Positions 27,307-34,947 of a stretch of 54,588 nt of DNA are shown piece after piece. Both the position numbers and the translations under genes were made by a program. The DNA comes from Acidobacteriota bacterium. GTDB lineage: Bacteria; Acidobacteriota; Thermoanaerobaculia; Thermoanaerobaculales; Thermoanaerobaculaceae. The stretch lies in the NCBI GenBank assembly GCA_003158745.1, contig PMLC01000135.1, positions 8,954 through 63,541 on the forward strand. The letters are read 5' to 3'. The first letter of the stretch is position 1. The number at the start of each line of letters is the position of its first letter. The notes beneath the pieces are model-generated. The model was not told the origin of the DNA. It saw only the letters and a program-made list of their open reading frames with translations, and made no database searches.

Positions 27307-28194
27307 GTGAGGAGCGAGCGCACCAACAGACGCGAGTACCGCCTCTACCGCGCGGTGCAGGCGCTCGGCCGTGCCATGCCGTTCTGGATGCTGCAGAAGA
27401 TCGGCGCGGTGCTGGGTGTCGTCTTCCTCCTGGCGTCCTCCCGCCGTCGCACGGTGATGCGAAACCTCGCGCGCGTGTATCCCGGTCGGTCCGCGTTGTC
27501 CCATTTCGGGGTCGCGCTGCGGTGTGCCGCCCACTTCGGCCGGATCACGTTCGATTTCATCAAATGGTCGCACGCGCCCGCCGAGACGATCCGCCGCAAG
27601 GTCAGCTGCGAGGGTCAGGAGAACATCGCGGAGGCCGTGCGCCGGGGTAAGGGGTGCTTCGTCCTCTCGGCGCACTTCGGCCACTGGGAAGTGGCGGCGC
27701 AGTGGCTGGCCGTCAGCGGCTTTCCCCAGGGCATGGTGTACCGCCCGCTCGAAAACCCGCTCGTGGAGGAGGAACTCGCGCGGACCCGCACGCGGTTCGG
27801 CAATACCCTGATCCCAAAGGAAGGAGCGCCGCGGGGGATCATGAGGACGATCCGTCGCGGGGGCCTCGTCGACATCCTCCTGGACCAGAAGGCCGATCTG
27901 GAGCACAGCGTCATCGTGACCTTCCTGAACGTTGCGACTCCCACAACGCCATCACTCGCGAAGATCGTACTCGCGACCGGTGCAGCGGTGGTGCCGCTGT
28001 TCTCGTACCCGGACGGGACGGGCTACAGTTTTCGCCTCGATCCACCGGTCCCCGTCGAGCCCGGCGACACAGTCACCACCTTGACCCAGCGTTACAACGA
28101 CGCCGTCTCCCGCGAGATCTTCGCGCATCCGCACCTGTGGTTCTGGTTCCACGACCGCTGGACGCCGCGCAAGCGCCGCAGCACGGGGCTGTAG
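27307..28194 (+). CDS. LpxL/HtrB-family lysophospholipid/lipid A acyltransferase
   Basis: About 295 residues. The acyltransferase HX4E motif is visible as HFGHWE (His123-Glu128), followed by GMVYRPLENPLVEEEL, RRGGLVDILLDQKAD, and the C-terminal WFWFHDRWTPRKR typical of LpxL. It transfers secondary acyl chains to lipid A precursors at the inner membrane. A hydrophobic helix precedes the motif (about 28-45). The frame is open to 27133, but GTG 27307 gives the usual family length. Together with lpxC at 41.6 kb it supports an outer membrane with lipid A. It is not in an operon with other Lpx genes. Confidence 0.92.
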   Translation: MRSERTNRREYRLYRAVQALGRAMPFWMLQKIGAVLGVVFLLASSRRRTVMRNLARVYPGRSALSHFGVALRCAAHFGRITFDFIKWSHAPAETIRRKVSCEGQENIAEAVRRGKGCFVLSAHFGHWEVAAQWLAVSGFPQGMVYRPLENPLVEEELARTRTRFGNTLIPKEGAPRGIMRTIRRGGLVDILLDQKADLEHSVIVTFLNVATPTTPSLAKIVLATGAAVVPLFSYPDGTGYSFRLDPPVPVEPGDTVTTLTQRYNDAVSREIFAHPHLWFWFHDRWTPRKRRSTGL

Positions 28195-28286
28195 CCGTCA
28201 CCTCGGTGTGCGCCCCCGGGAGCATCGAAGCCGTCTGTGCCTTCCAGGCGTTCATATCGCTCCCCGTCCAAACATCGCGTTTTCGT

Positions 28287-28431
28287 TGTCATCTTGAGGC
28301 GCCCGGGCGCGAGGGGGCCGTGGAGAACCACTGTTATCGCGAGGAGTTCCGCCAAAGGCGGGACGACGTGGCGATCTCGCCGACTTCCACGAGATTGCTT
28401 CGCCTCGCCAGCGGCGGGGCTCACAATGACA
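28287..28431. repeat. Imperfect palindromic intergenic repeat (TGTCAT...ATGACA ends)
   Basis: About 145 bp bounded by TGTCAT and ATGACA, with internal phrases such as CGAGGAGTTCCGCC, GGCGATCTCGCC and GAGATTGCTTCGCC. It resembles the dispersed 'tgtcatcctgag ... aatgacag' elements common in environmental bacterial genomes (from memory). It lies between the convergent acyltransferase and acetate-family genes. Function unknown; possibly a bidirectional terminator or MITE remnant. Confidence 0.5.
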
Positions 28432-28483
28432 GTAAGGTGGGGGGCCTTGCTGTCATTCCTCTACGAAAGACGGTGAATTGGCA

Positions 28484-29383
28484 TCAGGCGAACTGGTCCT
28501 TCTTGAGCACGACCTGCTCGTAGAAATCGATGCCTGTCGCCGACAGTCGCGCCGCCTCGGGCCGGCTCGAGCCGTCCGCGGCGACTGTGAAGACCATGCC
28601 GCCGAGCTCGGCGAGATACTCGAGGTCCGGCCGGATGCCGCGCCCTGCGGCCTGTTCGGCGACCGCCGTCTCCAGCTCGGCAAGGGGCAACGGTTGGAAG
28701 CCGTGCTCCCGCCACTGCCGGTAGAGGCGGGCGAAGATGGCGCGTCGGAGCGAGGAGTCGAACGCGGCCTTCGGGGCGGCGCGAAACACGGGACCCGCGA
28801 TCGGGAACACCACCCGCCCCGCGGTCGGGTTCACGAGCAGGGCAAAGGCGATCCAGAGCGAGATCGCTCCGAGCCCCACGGTGAACACCGCGATCGGGAG
28901 GTCGAACGCCCGCGTGCCCGCGACGGCGTTGGCGAGCTTGCAGACGTACAGGAGATCGATGTCCAGCAGGAACGCGAGCAGCAGCCCGCTGTAGAAGCCG
29001 AAGCCATACGTGATCACCACGAAGATCACGAGCGAGGCCGCCTCGACGGCGTGGACGATCGCCGCGTCCGGGACGAACCCCCTTGCGAGCGAGTCGAGTA
29101 CCCACCAGTTGAGCGTCCAGTTGAACGCGAACGCGGTGAACAGCGTGCCGCCGTAGAGGTTCTTGTTGGCGAACCCCATCAGGCCGGCCAGGAGCTGGCA
29201 GCCGGCGCCAAAGAGGAGGCACATCACGGCGGCCGTTTTCAGCCCCGTGGGCGTCAGGCGGAAACCGAACGCGATGGGCGTGAGCGCGGCGCACCCGAGC
29301 GCCAGGCCGATCAGCCCGAGGGGTGTCGGCTCCGCGAAGATTTCGTGGTGGGGGGTCGCGGCAAGGTCGATCTTCCGGATCAT
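28484..29383 (-). CDS. GPR1/FUN34/YaaH (AceTr) family transporter with C-terminal winged-helix-like domain
   Basis: 299 residues. The first ~205 carry about six membrane helices and AEPTPLGLIGLALGCAAL, LMGFANKNLYGGTLFTAFAF and LNWWVL, features of the succinate/acetate channel family (SatP/YaaH, usually about 190-210 residues). The remaining ~90 residues are soluble and look like a winged helix: FARLYRQWREHGFQPLPLAE, an EYLAELGGMVF strand-turn, and ARLSATGIDFYEQVV. Such a tail is unusual for this family and may make transport or regulation responsive to a partner. GGAGGACACACG before ATG 29383 sets the start. No adjacent acs/ackA gene is seen, though the Pat-like gene 8 kb away also relates to acetate metabolism. 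Confidence 0.8.
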   Translation of the reverse strand: MIRKIDLAATPHHEIFAEPTPLGLIGLALGCAALTPIAFGFRLTPTGLKTAAVMCLLFGAGCQLLAGLMGFANKNLYGGTLFTAFAFNWTLNWWVLDSLARGFVPDAAIVHAVEAASLVIFVVITYGFGFYSGLLLAFLLDIDLLYVCKLANAVAGTRAFDLPIAVFTVGLGAISLWIAFALLVNPTAGRVVFPIAGPVFRAAPKAAFDSSLRRAIFARLYRQWREHGFQPLPLAELETAVAEQAAGRGIRPDLEYLAELGGMVFTVAADGSSRPEAARLSATGIDFYEQVVLKKDQFA

Positions 29384-29555
29384 CGTGTGTCCTCCAGTAC
29401 TGCATCCAACATCCGGCGACTGCGGAGCGCTGACGTCACGCGGCACCGGCGGATTTGAATACCCCTCCCGGTGTTAGGCCGGAGTGTCTACTTCATCGGG
29501 GCAACGTCCCTCGCCGGCCAAGCAGCCCCGCAGGCGTGCCTGCTGCAAGCGCTGT

Positions 29556-29939
29556 TTAGACGGCTGGCGTGTGCTGGCCGAGTTGCTTGCTGACGGCAGC
29601 AACGAGGTGATGTAGGAGTTCATCGGGGTCGGCATAGCCCCCACACTCGAATTGGGATTCAATGTCATTACCGGAAATCTCCGCATCGCAATGGTAGATC
29701 CAGCAAGTGAGAGGCGTGCCGGGAATTGCCGTCGTGAAGAAGGCCTCCTTTCGACCTTGGCGCACCCAAATGGGTGGTTCAGCGTCGCGTGGCCACGCCT
29801 TGGCAAGCTCGGCGAAACACCGCCGCTGGAACGGCGTCACACCCTCCGAGTCAGGCCGAATGGAAGCTGACCAAGCCTTCCGCCAGTGACGATGCCACTC
29901 TCGGTTCTCGCGCAGCCACTTGCCTAAACTCTTGATCAT
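29556..29939 (-). CDS. Hypothetical protein, lower-GC orphan
   Basis: 127 residues with no signal peptide or membrane helix. The N-terminus is rich in Trp, Arg and Lys (WLRENREWHRHWRKAW), and the rest contains Trp, Cys and Asp residues (TCWIYHCDAEISG, FECGGYADPDELLHHLV). Base composition is visibly less GC-rich than the flanking genes, and codons are less biased, which suggests recent transfer. Its size and acidic second half recall small immunity or structural proteins, but I see no recognisable domain. It is isolated, with about 170 bp to the transporter start and 490 bp of non-coding DNA upstream. Confidence 0.6.
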   Translation of the reverse strand: MIKSLGKWLRENREWHRHWRKAWSASIRPDSEGVTPFQRRCFAELAKAWPRDAEPPIWVRQGRKEAFFTTAIPGTPLTCWIYHCDAEISGNDIESQFECGGYADPDELLHHLVAAVSKQLGQHTPAV

Positions 29940-30429
29940 TCCTTGTCCAGACGCCTGACTTTAGAGAGTTTTGCCAAACTAAGACGAGAAGTGGCGGGAT
30001 ACGAGCAAACTAAGCGGGCCGCGTGACCACTGCGGATGCGGAGTCCTTTGAGTCTGGATCGCTTCAGTTGCTTGGACGCCTGCATCGCATTCTCCGCGAT
30101 CCTCTCTTCAGCACCGTGCTCTCGTGGACCTACCGACGTCTCTCCCATTCTTAGTGGTGAGTATAGGCCAATTGAGACAAGATCGACCGTGTGTGCGTTT
30201 GTCTCTTGGGTGGGGGGTCTTCAATCCGCCGCTGGAGTGCGGCAGCCATGGCTCGTGCGGTCGCGGTCGCTGGAGTCTCGGGCCGCAGCGAGCGGGGGCG
30301 AGCAAGGCTCGAGCAACGCCGCACCCCAGGGGCAAGAGAAAATACTGGCTCGAAGGGCCAAAGTAAGCAGAAGCTCAGAGCCCACGGGGGAAAGAACCCG
30401 GCACGGAGTGCCAACAAAATGGACCGCGC
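29940..30429. other. Long non-coding gap with a palindromic patch
   Basis: About 490 bp without a convincing gene; several short open frames exist but none has a recognisable product. It contains a perfect 10-bp palindrome AGCCATGGCT (around 30244) inside a phrase (CTGGAGTGCGGCAGCCATGG) that I recall as a recurrent intergenic sequence in environmental genomes. Lower GC in its left half matches the neighbouring orphan gene. Confidence 0.45.
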
Positions 30430-31509
30430 TCAGGGTTCGGGGTCCGGCGGAGGCGGGTCGGAAAGGACGGCGCGGTCGAGCCGGACCGTGAGGTTCCCCA
30501 CGTGCTCGGCCCGTCCGGAGAAGGCGACGGGGATCCCGCTCCCGAGCTCGACGAAGATCGTGAGCGCGCCGCGCATGCCGAGAAAGCCGAGATCCACGTC
30601 GTCCTGCGGTTGGGTGGCGTCCAGCCCGTGCCCCGTCACACGCACGGACCGGACCAGGACATCGCCGTCGCGGTGGCGGCTCCCCGCCGGCCACGACTCG
30701 TCGAACCCGACGCGCACCCTCGAAAGCCCGCCTGAGGCAAAGGCGAGCTCGACGTACCCGTCGTCGGCGAGCATCACGATCTGTAGCGAGCCGTCCTTGC
30801 GGTCTAGGCGAGCGGCGGAGGCGATGTAGAGCAGTGCGTACGCATCGGTGACGGGCGTTCCTTCGGGGGGACTCACCGTCGGGTGGGCGAGGTACTGCTT
30901 GCGGAGCGTCCAACCCTCCGGGCCGAGTTTCTCCTCGAGCGCGGAGGACGGCGCCGAGCGCCAGGTGTACAAGCCGCCGTCGGTGAAGCGCAGGAGCTTG
31001 TGGTAGGAACTGCCTCCAGTCACGGTCTTCTCGCCGCCAAGGGCGGCGCCGGTGGCGGGGTCGAGCCAGAGCGTGACCCACTCGTCACGACCGAAGGGAA
31101 GGGTGGTGGTCGCAGAGAGCGCCACCGCGTCACCGCCCGGGGGCGGGACGGGCCGTGCCTTCGGCGGTCGCCGCAGAACGGCCGCGAGCCTTGCCGCGGG
31201 CAGCGTTTCGACGCGCAGCGTGGTCGAAGCGCCGAAGATGAGCTTGTGAGCCGAGTAGTGCAGCTCGCTCCAGATCACCGGACCGAATGGCGCCAGGGCG
31301 GGCGCCTCCGGAACAACCGTCCGCGCCGCGTCGGCTTCGCCCGCGGGCGGTGGCGCGACGATCGGAGAAGGGACGGAAGTGAGGGTGGGAGTGGGCGGAG
31401 GTGGTTCGGGTTGGCGGCTCGCGCCCGCTGCGGCGAGGCAGGCCACGGCCAGCGCTGCCGCGGCTACCAGCTGCGCGCGATGTGCGAGCCCGACGGGATG
31501 CCTCCCCAC
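30430..31509 (-). CDS. Secreted/lipoprotein of unknown function (paralogue of the gene at 51.8 kb)
   Basis: About 360 residues from GTG 31509, with an export signal ending in a lipobox-like AVAC near residue 23, then a Pro-rich linker (about 28-60). The core (about 75-345) is beta-rich: FGPVIWSELHYSAHKLIFGA, EWVTLWLDPATGAALGGEKT, LLYIASAARL, LGFLGMRGALTIFVELGSG, IPVAFSGRAEHVGNLTVRL. It shares order and motifs with the protein encoded at 51838-52698, so both belong to one family that I cannot name. The shape recalls DUF3108-like periplasmic proteins, but that is a guess. Start choice is uncertain; the frame is open upstream. Confidence 0.7.
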   Translation of the reverse strand: MGRHPVGLAHRAQLVAAAALAVACLAAAGASRQPEPPPPTPTLTSVPSPIVAPPPAGEADAARTVVPEAPALAPFGPVIWSELHYSAHKLIFGASTTLRVETLPAARLAAVLRRPPKARPVPPPGGDAVALSATTTLPFGRDEWVTLWLDPATGAALGGEKTVTGGSSYHKLLRFTDGGLYTWRSAPSSALEEKLGPEGWTLRKQYLAHPTVSPPEGTPVTDAYALLYIASAARLDRKDGSLQIVMLADDGYVELAFASGGLSRVRVGFDESWPAGSRHRDGDVLVRSVRVTGHGLDATQPQDDVDLGFLGMRGALTIFVELGSGIPVAFSGRAEHVGNLTVRLDRAVLSDPPPPDPEP

Positions 31510-31909
31510 AATGACCTGCCACCGAAATGGTAGCAGCAAGGACCGCCACCGGGAGTAAACGCGTGTCGCGGCTGTGGAAGGCCTCGACGTGCCTGGCGCG
31601 ATCATGGGGCATGGAACCCTGTGCGCCCTCCGGGCCTCGGGTGGCCGCGCGGCGGCGGTTTCGGAGGAGGCGATCGCCGACGCGTTCGGGCGCTGCGGGG
31701 GCGTGGGCATCACCGCCAGGATCGTGCGCTCGGCGAGCGCGTGCTGCTTCAGCTCACCGGCAGCCGCCTCATACTGCCCTCAAAGCGATAGTCGCTCGAC
31801 GGGTGGTATGGGCTCAGCCCCGCTGCAGCGGGCCCCTTGGCGGTTCGTTGCCAAGCCATGGTGCCGCGGGTGGTCATCGAGGTGCTGACTGCGTTGCTTG
31901 TGGCGGGAT
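31510..31909. other. Non-coding gap with a perfect GC palindrome
   Basis: About 400 bp between two minus-strand genes. The perfect 14-bp palindrome CCCGCTGCAGCGGG (31819-31832) stands out, but no T-run follows. A short open stretch around 31725-31795 might encode a gene fragment (…LGERVLLQLTGSRLILP), but it is too short to call. Confidence 0.4.
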
Positions 31910-33484
31910 CTATCGAGTCCGGTTCAGCATCTGACGAAGTTCGGCCAGCTTTTCCCTGGACCGTGCCAGCTGCTCCGCCAGCTTCACCTGACCGTCGGCT
32001 GCGAGCGTCTCAGAGGTCGCTTGCATGCGCTCGAGGACCTCCGACGCGAGTTGCAGAGCGGCGTCTCTGTCGGCCTCGGCAACGGCACGCGCCTCGGGCG
32101 CCGCGCCGGCCTTCCGCAGCCGCTCGAGCGCAAGAAGCCCGGCGAACTGGGCGGCCGCGCCGTGCGCGAGCAGGATGGACCAATTGGGGGGTGGCGGGCC
32201 CTCCTCGCACAGCACCTTCCAGAGCACCTGCCGCTCCCACGCGTCCAGATTCCACGACCTGCCGCCAACCGGGATCGAGAGGGGACGATCCTCGTGTCCC
32301 CGGATTTCGAGCAGGTGTGCTGCGCGATCGAGGAACGGCTTGAGCCTCTCGGGGGGCTCTGCGGGTGCGGTGGCGGCCACGGTCGAAGGAAGGCCGGGTG
32401 CGGAAGTACCGGCACTTGGGTCAGGGCCATTGTCCGCGGTGGCTGTGAAGACGGCTCCGGTTGGCTCCTTCGCCAGGGCCCGCCTGGCATCGAGAAGCGT
32501 TGCGGCAAAGGCACCGCTGAGCGCCGAGAGCCTCTTGGCATCTTCGACCGCCCCAGCGTTCACCAGGCGCCCAATCTGGGCACGGAAGCCCTCCACGACG
32601 CCGGACGCGAGCCTCAGGGCCGTCTGCAAGCTCAATCGGGCGGCGCGCTCCGCTTCGGGACTCCGACCCGCCCGCTCCAGTTCGTCCAACGATAGGAGCA
32701 AGGTGAGCTGCACCGCGATGCACTCGGGGATTGGGCGGTGCCAGTCGCTGGCCGGCTCCTTGCCTTCGCACAACGACCGCCACAGCACGCGGCGCTCCCA
32801 GGCGCTCAAAGACAACGTTCTGCGGCCGAACGAGATCTCGAGGGGGCGCTCCTCGTGACCCCGGGCCCGAAGGAACGCCGCCGCGCGCTGGAGGTATGGG
32901 CGCAACGCCGGGTCGGGCGCTGGCGAGTTGTCGGGCGCCGCGGGGTCTCCGCCCGGCGGTGGGTCAACCTGAGGGTCGGCGGGCGCGGCCTGCGTCACCG
33001 GCGGAGGGGTGCTCGCTCCGGCTCCGCGCAGCAGCGTGAGGATCTCGAGCAGCTTGTTGCGGAACCCCGAGAGCCGCTTCGCCTCGTCGGTCTGGCCGCT
33101 CGTGACCATTTCCTCAATCGCTTGGCGCAGCCCCTCTGTGTAGCTCGCGGCCACGTCGCGCGTCGCGGCAAGCCGCTGCCGGACCTCGTCGGGTTGTTCA
33201 ACTTGTTGCGGGTGGCTTGCGGACTCGAGCACGGTGGACACAGCCAGGTGAAGGCCTGCACCCAGGGCGATCCAGGCCTGAGGGTCGGACCAATCGGCGG
33301 TTGGGCCGCACAGGACCGACCAGGCCGCCTTGCGCTCCTCCGCGGAGAGAGCCAAGGGAACCGGATCTAATGGAATCGTGAGGGGGCGGGCCTCGTCGCC
33401 GTGCGCACGGAGGAACGCCGCCACCCGCTGCAGATACGGCTCGAGCAGCTCGTGGCGGACGTCTTCAGGTGTTGGCGCGGACAC
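31910..33484 (-). CDS. Protein of three tandem copies of an unrecognised ~180-residue domain
   Basis: 524 residues from GTG 33484 (GGGGGAG six bases upstream). Three homologous units are visible, starting about residues 14, 194 and 381. Each begins PYLQRVAAFLRAHG / PYLQRAAAFLRARG / PFLDRAAHLLEIRG, then an ArgPro-Leu-x-Ile beta strand, then an alpha segment (SAEERKAAWSVLCG / SAWERRVLWRSLCE / DAWERQVLWKVLCE). Each goes on through a helical region that ends with a Lys/Arg-rich coiled helix (AKRLSGFRNKLLEIL and similar). Units are joined by Pro-rich linkers. There is no signal peptide or membrane helix. I know no family matching this. It is divergent from the Fpg/Nei-type glycosylase gene, with 186 bp between the starts. 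Confidence 0.7.
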   Translation of the reverse strand: MSAPTPEDVRHELLEPYLQRVAAFLRAHGDEARPLTIPLDPVPLALSAEERKAAWSVLCGPTADWSDPQAWIALGAGLHLAVSTVLESASHPQQVEQPDEVRQRLAATRDVAASYTEGLRQAIEEMVTSGQTDEAKRLSGFRNKLLEILTLLRGAGASTPPPVTQAAPADPQVDPPPGGDPAAPDNSPAPDPALRPYLQRAAAFLRARGHEERPLEISFGRRTLSLSAWERRVLWRSLCEGKEPASDWHRPIPECIAVQLTLLLSLDELERAGRSPEAERAARLSLQTALRLASGVVEGFRAQIGRLVNAGAVEDAKRLSALSGAFAATLLDARRALAKEPTGAVFTATADNGPDPSAGTSAPGLPSTVAATAPAEPPERLKPFLDRAAHLLEIRGHEDRPLSIPVGGRSWNLDAWERQVLWKVLCEEGPPPPNWSILLAHGAAAQFAGLLALERLRKAGAAPEARAVAEADRDAALQLASEVLERMQATSETLAADGQVKLAEQLARSREKLAELRQMLNRTR

Positions 33485-33670
33485 TCGAACTCCCCCCGCA
33501 GCGACTCTGTGAAGTCGCGCCGCGGGGCGAAAGCCAGTATCGGCCACGCTCCGCGGTCTGTCAAAGAGGAGGCTCTGGGACTAGCTTCTCAAAGTTGCAA
33601 CTGTTGCGTCAGGGAATGCCGGATCGACGCGCTGCTGCGCTCCGGGCCGGAGCGCGCGTACGATTGGACG

Positions 33671-34570
33671 ATGCCCGAGCTGCCCGACGTTGTGGTGTAC
33701 GTGGAGCGAGTCGCGGCCAGGGTGGTCGGCCGCGAACTGCGGCGCGTGAGCATTGCGAGCCCGTTTCTGCTCCGCACGGTGACGCCGCCGCTGGCCGAGG
33801 CGGAGGGGAAGACCGTGCGCGAGGTGCGGCGGCTCGGCAAGCGGATCGTCCTCGCGTTGGATGGCAGCCTCTTTCTGGTGATCCACCTGATGATCGCGGG
33901 CCGGCTGCGCTGGCGCGACCCGGGTGCGGCCGTGCCCAAGAGGGTCGGCCTGGCGGCGTTCGAGTTCCCAGACGGCACGCTCCTGCTCACTGAGGCGAGC
34001 CCGAAGAAGCGGGCATCGCTCCACGTGGTGCGTGGGGAGACCGACCTCGCCGTCTTCGGCCGCGGCGGGGTCGAAGTGCTGGAGACGGACCTCGCGGGGT
34101 TCTCCGCGGCGCTCACGCGCGAAAACCACACGCTCAAGCGCGCCCTCACCGACCCCGCACTGTTCTCAGGGATCGGCAACGCCTACTCGGACGAGATCCT
34201 CCACCGGGCGCGGCTGTCGCCGCTGGCGCTGTCGCAACAGCTGGATCCGGCCGATGTGGAAAGGCTCTACCATGCGGCCCGCGCCACGCTCTCGGAGTGG
34301 GTCGACCGTCTTCGTCGCGAGGTTGGGGACGGCTTCCCTGAGAAGGTGACCGCATTCCGCGAGGGGATGGCCGTGCACGGGCGGTACGGGCAACCGTGCC
34401 CGGACTGCGGCGCGCCCGTGCAGCGTATCGTGTACGCCCAGAACGAGGCCAACTACTGCGTGCCCTGCCAGACTGGCGGGAGGCTCCTCGCCGACCGCGC
34501 TCTGTCGCGGTTGCTCAAGAAGGACTGGCCGCGGACGCTCGAGGAGCTCGAGGAAAGGCGCCGCCGATAG
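33671..34570 (+). CDS. Fpg/Nei-family DNA glycosylase
   Basis: 299 residues. It begins MPELPDVV, with the catalytic N-terminal Pro2 and Glu3 of formamidopyrimidine-DNA glycosylase/endonuclease VIII. The middle holds LGKRIVL (conserved lysine) and the helix-two-turn-helix region with FSGIGNAYSDEILHRARLSP. The C-terminal zinc finger is CPDCGAPVQRIVYAQNEANY followed by CVPCQ (four cysteines). It removes oxidised bases in base-excision repair and cleaves the AP site. Residues distinguishing Fpg from Nei cannot be settled by eye, so I give no symbol. The frame is open upstream, but ATG 33671 is the only start compatible with Pro2 chemistry. Confidence 0.95.
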   Translation: MPELPDVVVYVERVAARVVGRELRRVSIASPFLLRTVTPPLAEAEGKTVREVRRLGKRIVLALDGSLFLVIHLMIAGRLRWRDPGAAVPKRVGLAAFEFPDGTLLLTEASPKKRASLHVVRGETDLAVFGRGGVEVLETDLAGFSAALTRENHTLKRALTDPALFSGIGNAYSDEILHRARLSPLALSQQLDPADVERLYHAARATLSEWVDRLRREVGDGFPEKVTAFREGMAVHGRYGQPCPDCGAPVQRIVYAQNEANYCVPCQTGGRLLADRALSRLLKKDWPRTLEELEERRRR

Positions 34571-34825
34571 GGGACCATCTATCCGGGCGGGGGGTCCCGC
34601 GGCCGCTCCACCGCCCACCCGGCCGCTCTTGACCCCCGTGGCCCCCGGCGAGCCGCGGCAGAGCCGCATCTCGCCTGTGCGTTGCGCTTGCCGGTACGCA
34701 TCTCACGTAGCCTCCGGCTACGCTCCGCTGCTCCCGCCTCGTGCGCCTTGCACCTGGCCCACTCTCGGCAGCGCGGCTGCACGCATTTCGCCATCGCCCT
34801 GCCTGCGTTGTCTCTCAGATCTTCG
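34571..34825. other. Non-coding region with a perfect hairpin
   Basis: The gap between the glycosylase and the MFS gene totals about 377 bp. This part contains CGTAGCC-TCC-GGCTACG (34706-34722), a 7-bp stem with a 3-base loop. It may act as a terminator in either direction, although no U-run is clear. No gene seen. Confidence 0.45.
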
Positions 34826-34947
34826 CTCTCAACTCTTCACTCTTGACTATCCTCGTGGAACCTCCGAACCTTCGAACCTGCGAACCTTCGAACGGTCGTT
34901 TCCCCTCTGCCCCTCCGCTCCTCTGCCTGCCTTCCTGACCCCTGCCT
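34826..34947. repeat. 3'-end repeat A (word-like GAACCTTC units)
   Basis: Low-complexity sequence ending directly at the MFS stop codon. It contains about five near-copies of GAACCTTC/GAACCTGC/GAACCTCC (34857-34896), a run of CTCTGCCCCTCCGCTCCTCTGCC and a CTCTTCACTCTTGACT stretch. Read on the minus strand it matches repeat B word for word over a stretch of about 35 bases (GCAGAGGGGAA..CCGTTCG.AGGTTC). See the findings for the shared class. Confidence 0.7.

Noticed and set aside
29936-30148. 70-codon minus-strand frame upstream of the orphan gene
   Set aside because: No ribosome site or domain; composition like non-coding DNA.
31720-31800. Possible gene fragment in the gap (LGERVLLQLTGSRLILP)
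   Set aside because: About 20 codons with no start, homology or second piece; chance cannot be excluded.
31819-31832. Perfect palindrome CCCGCTGCAGCGGG as a terminator or operator
   Set aside because: No T-run, no nearby promoter, and such palindromes are expected by chance in this GC-rich DNA.
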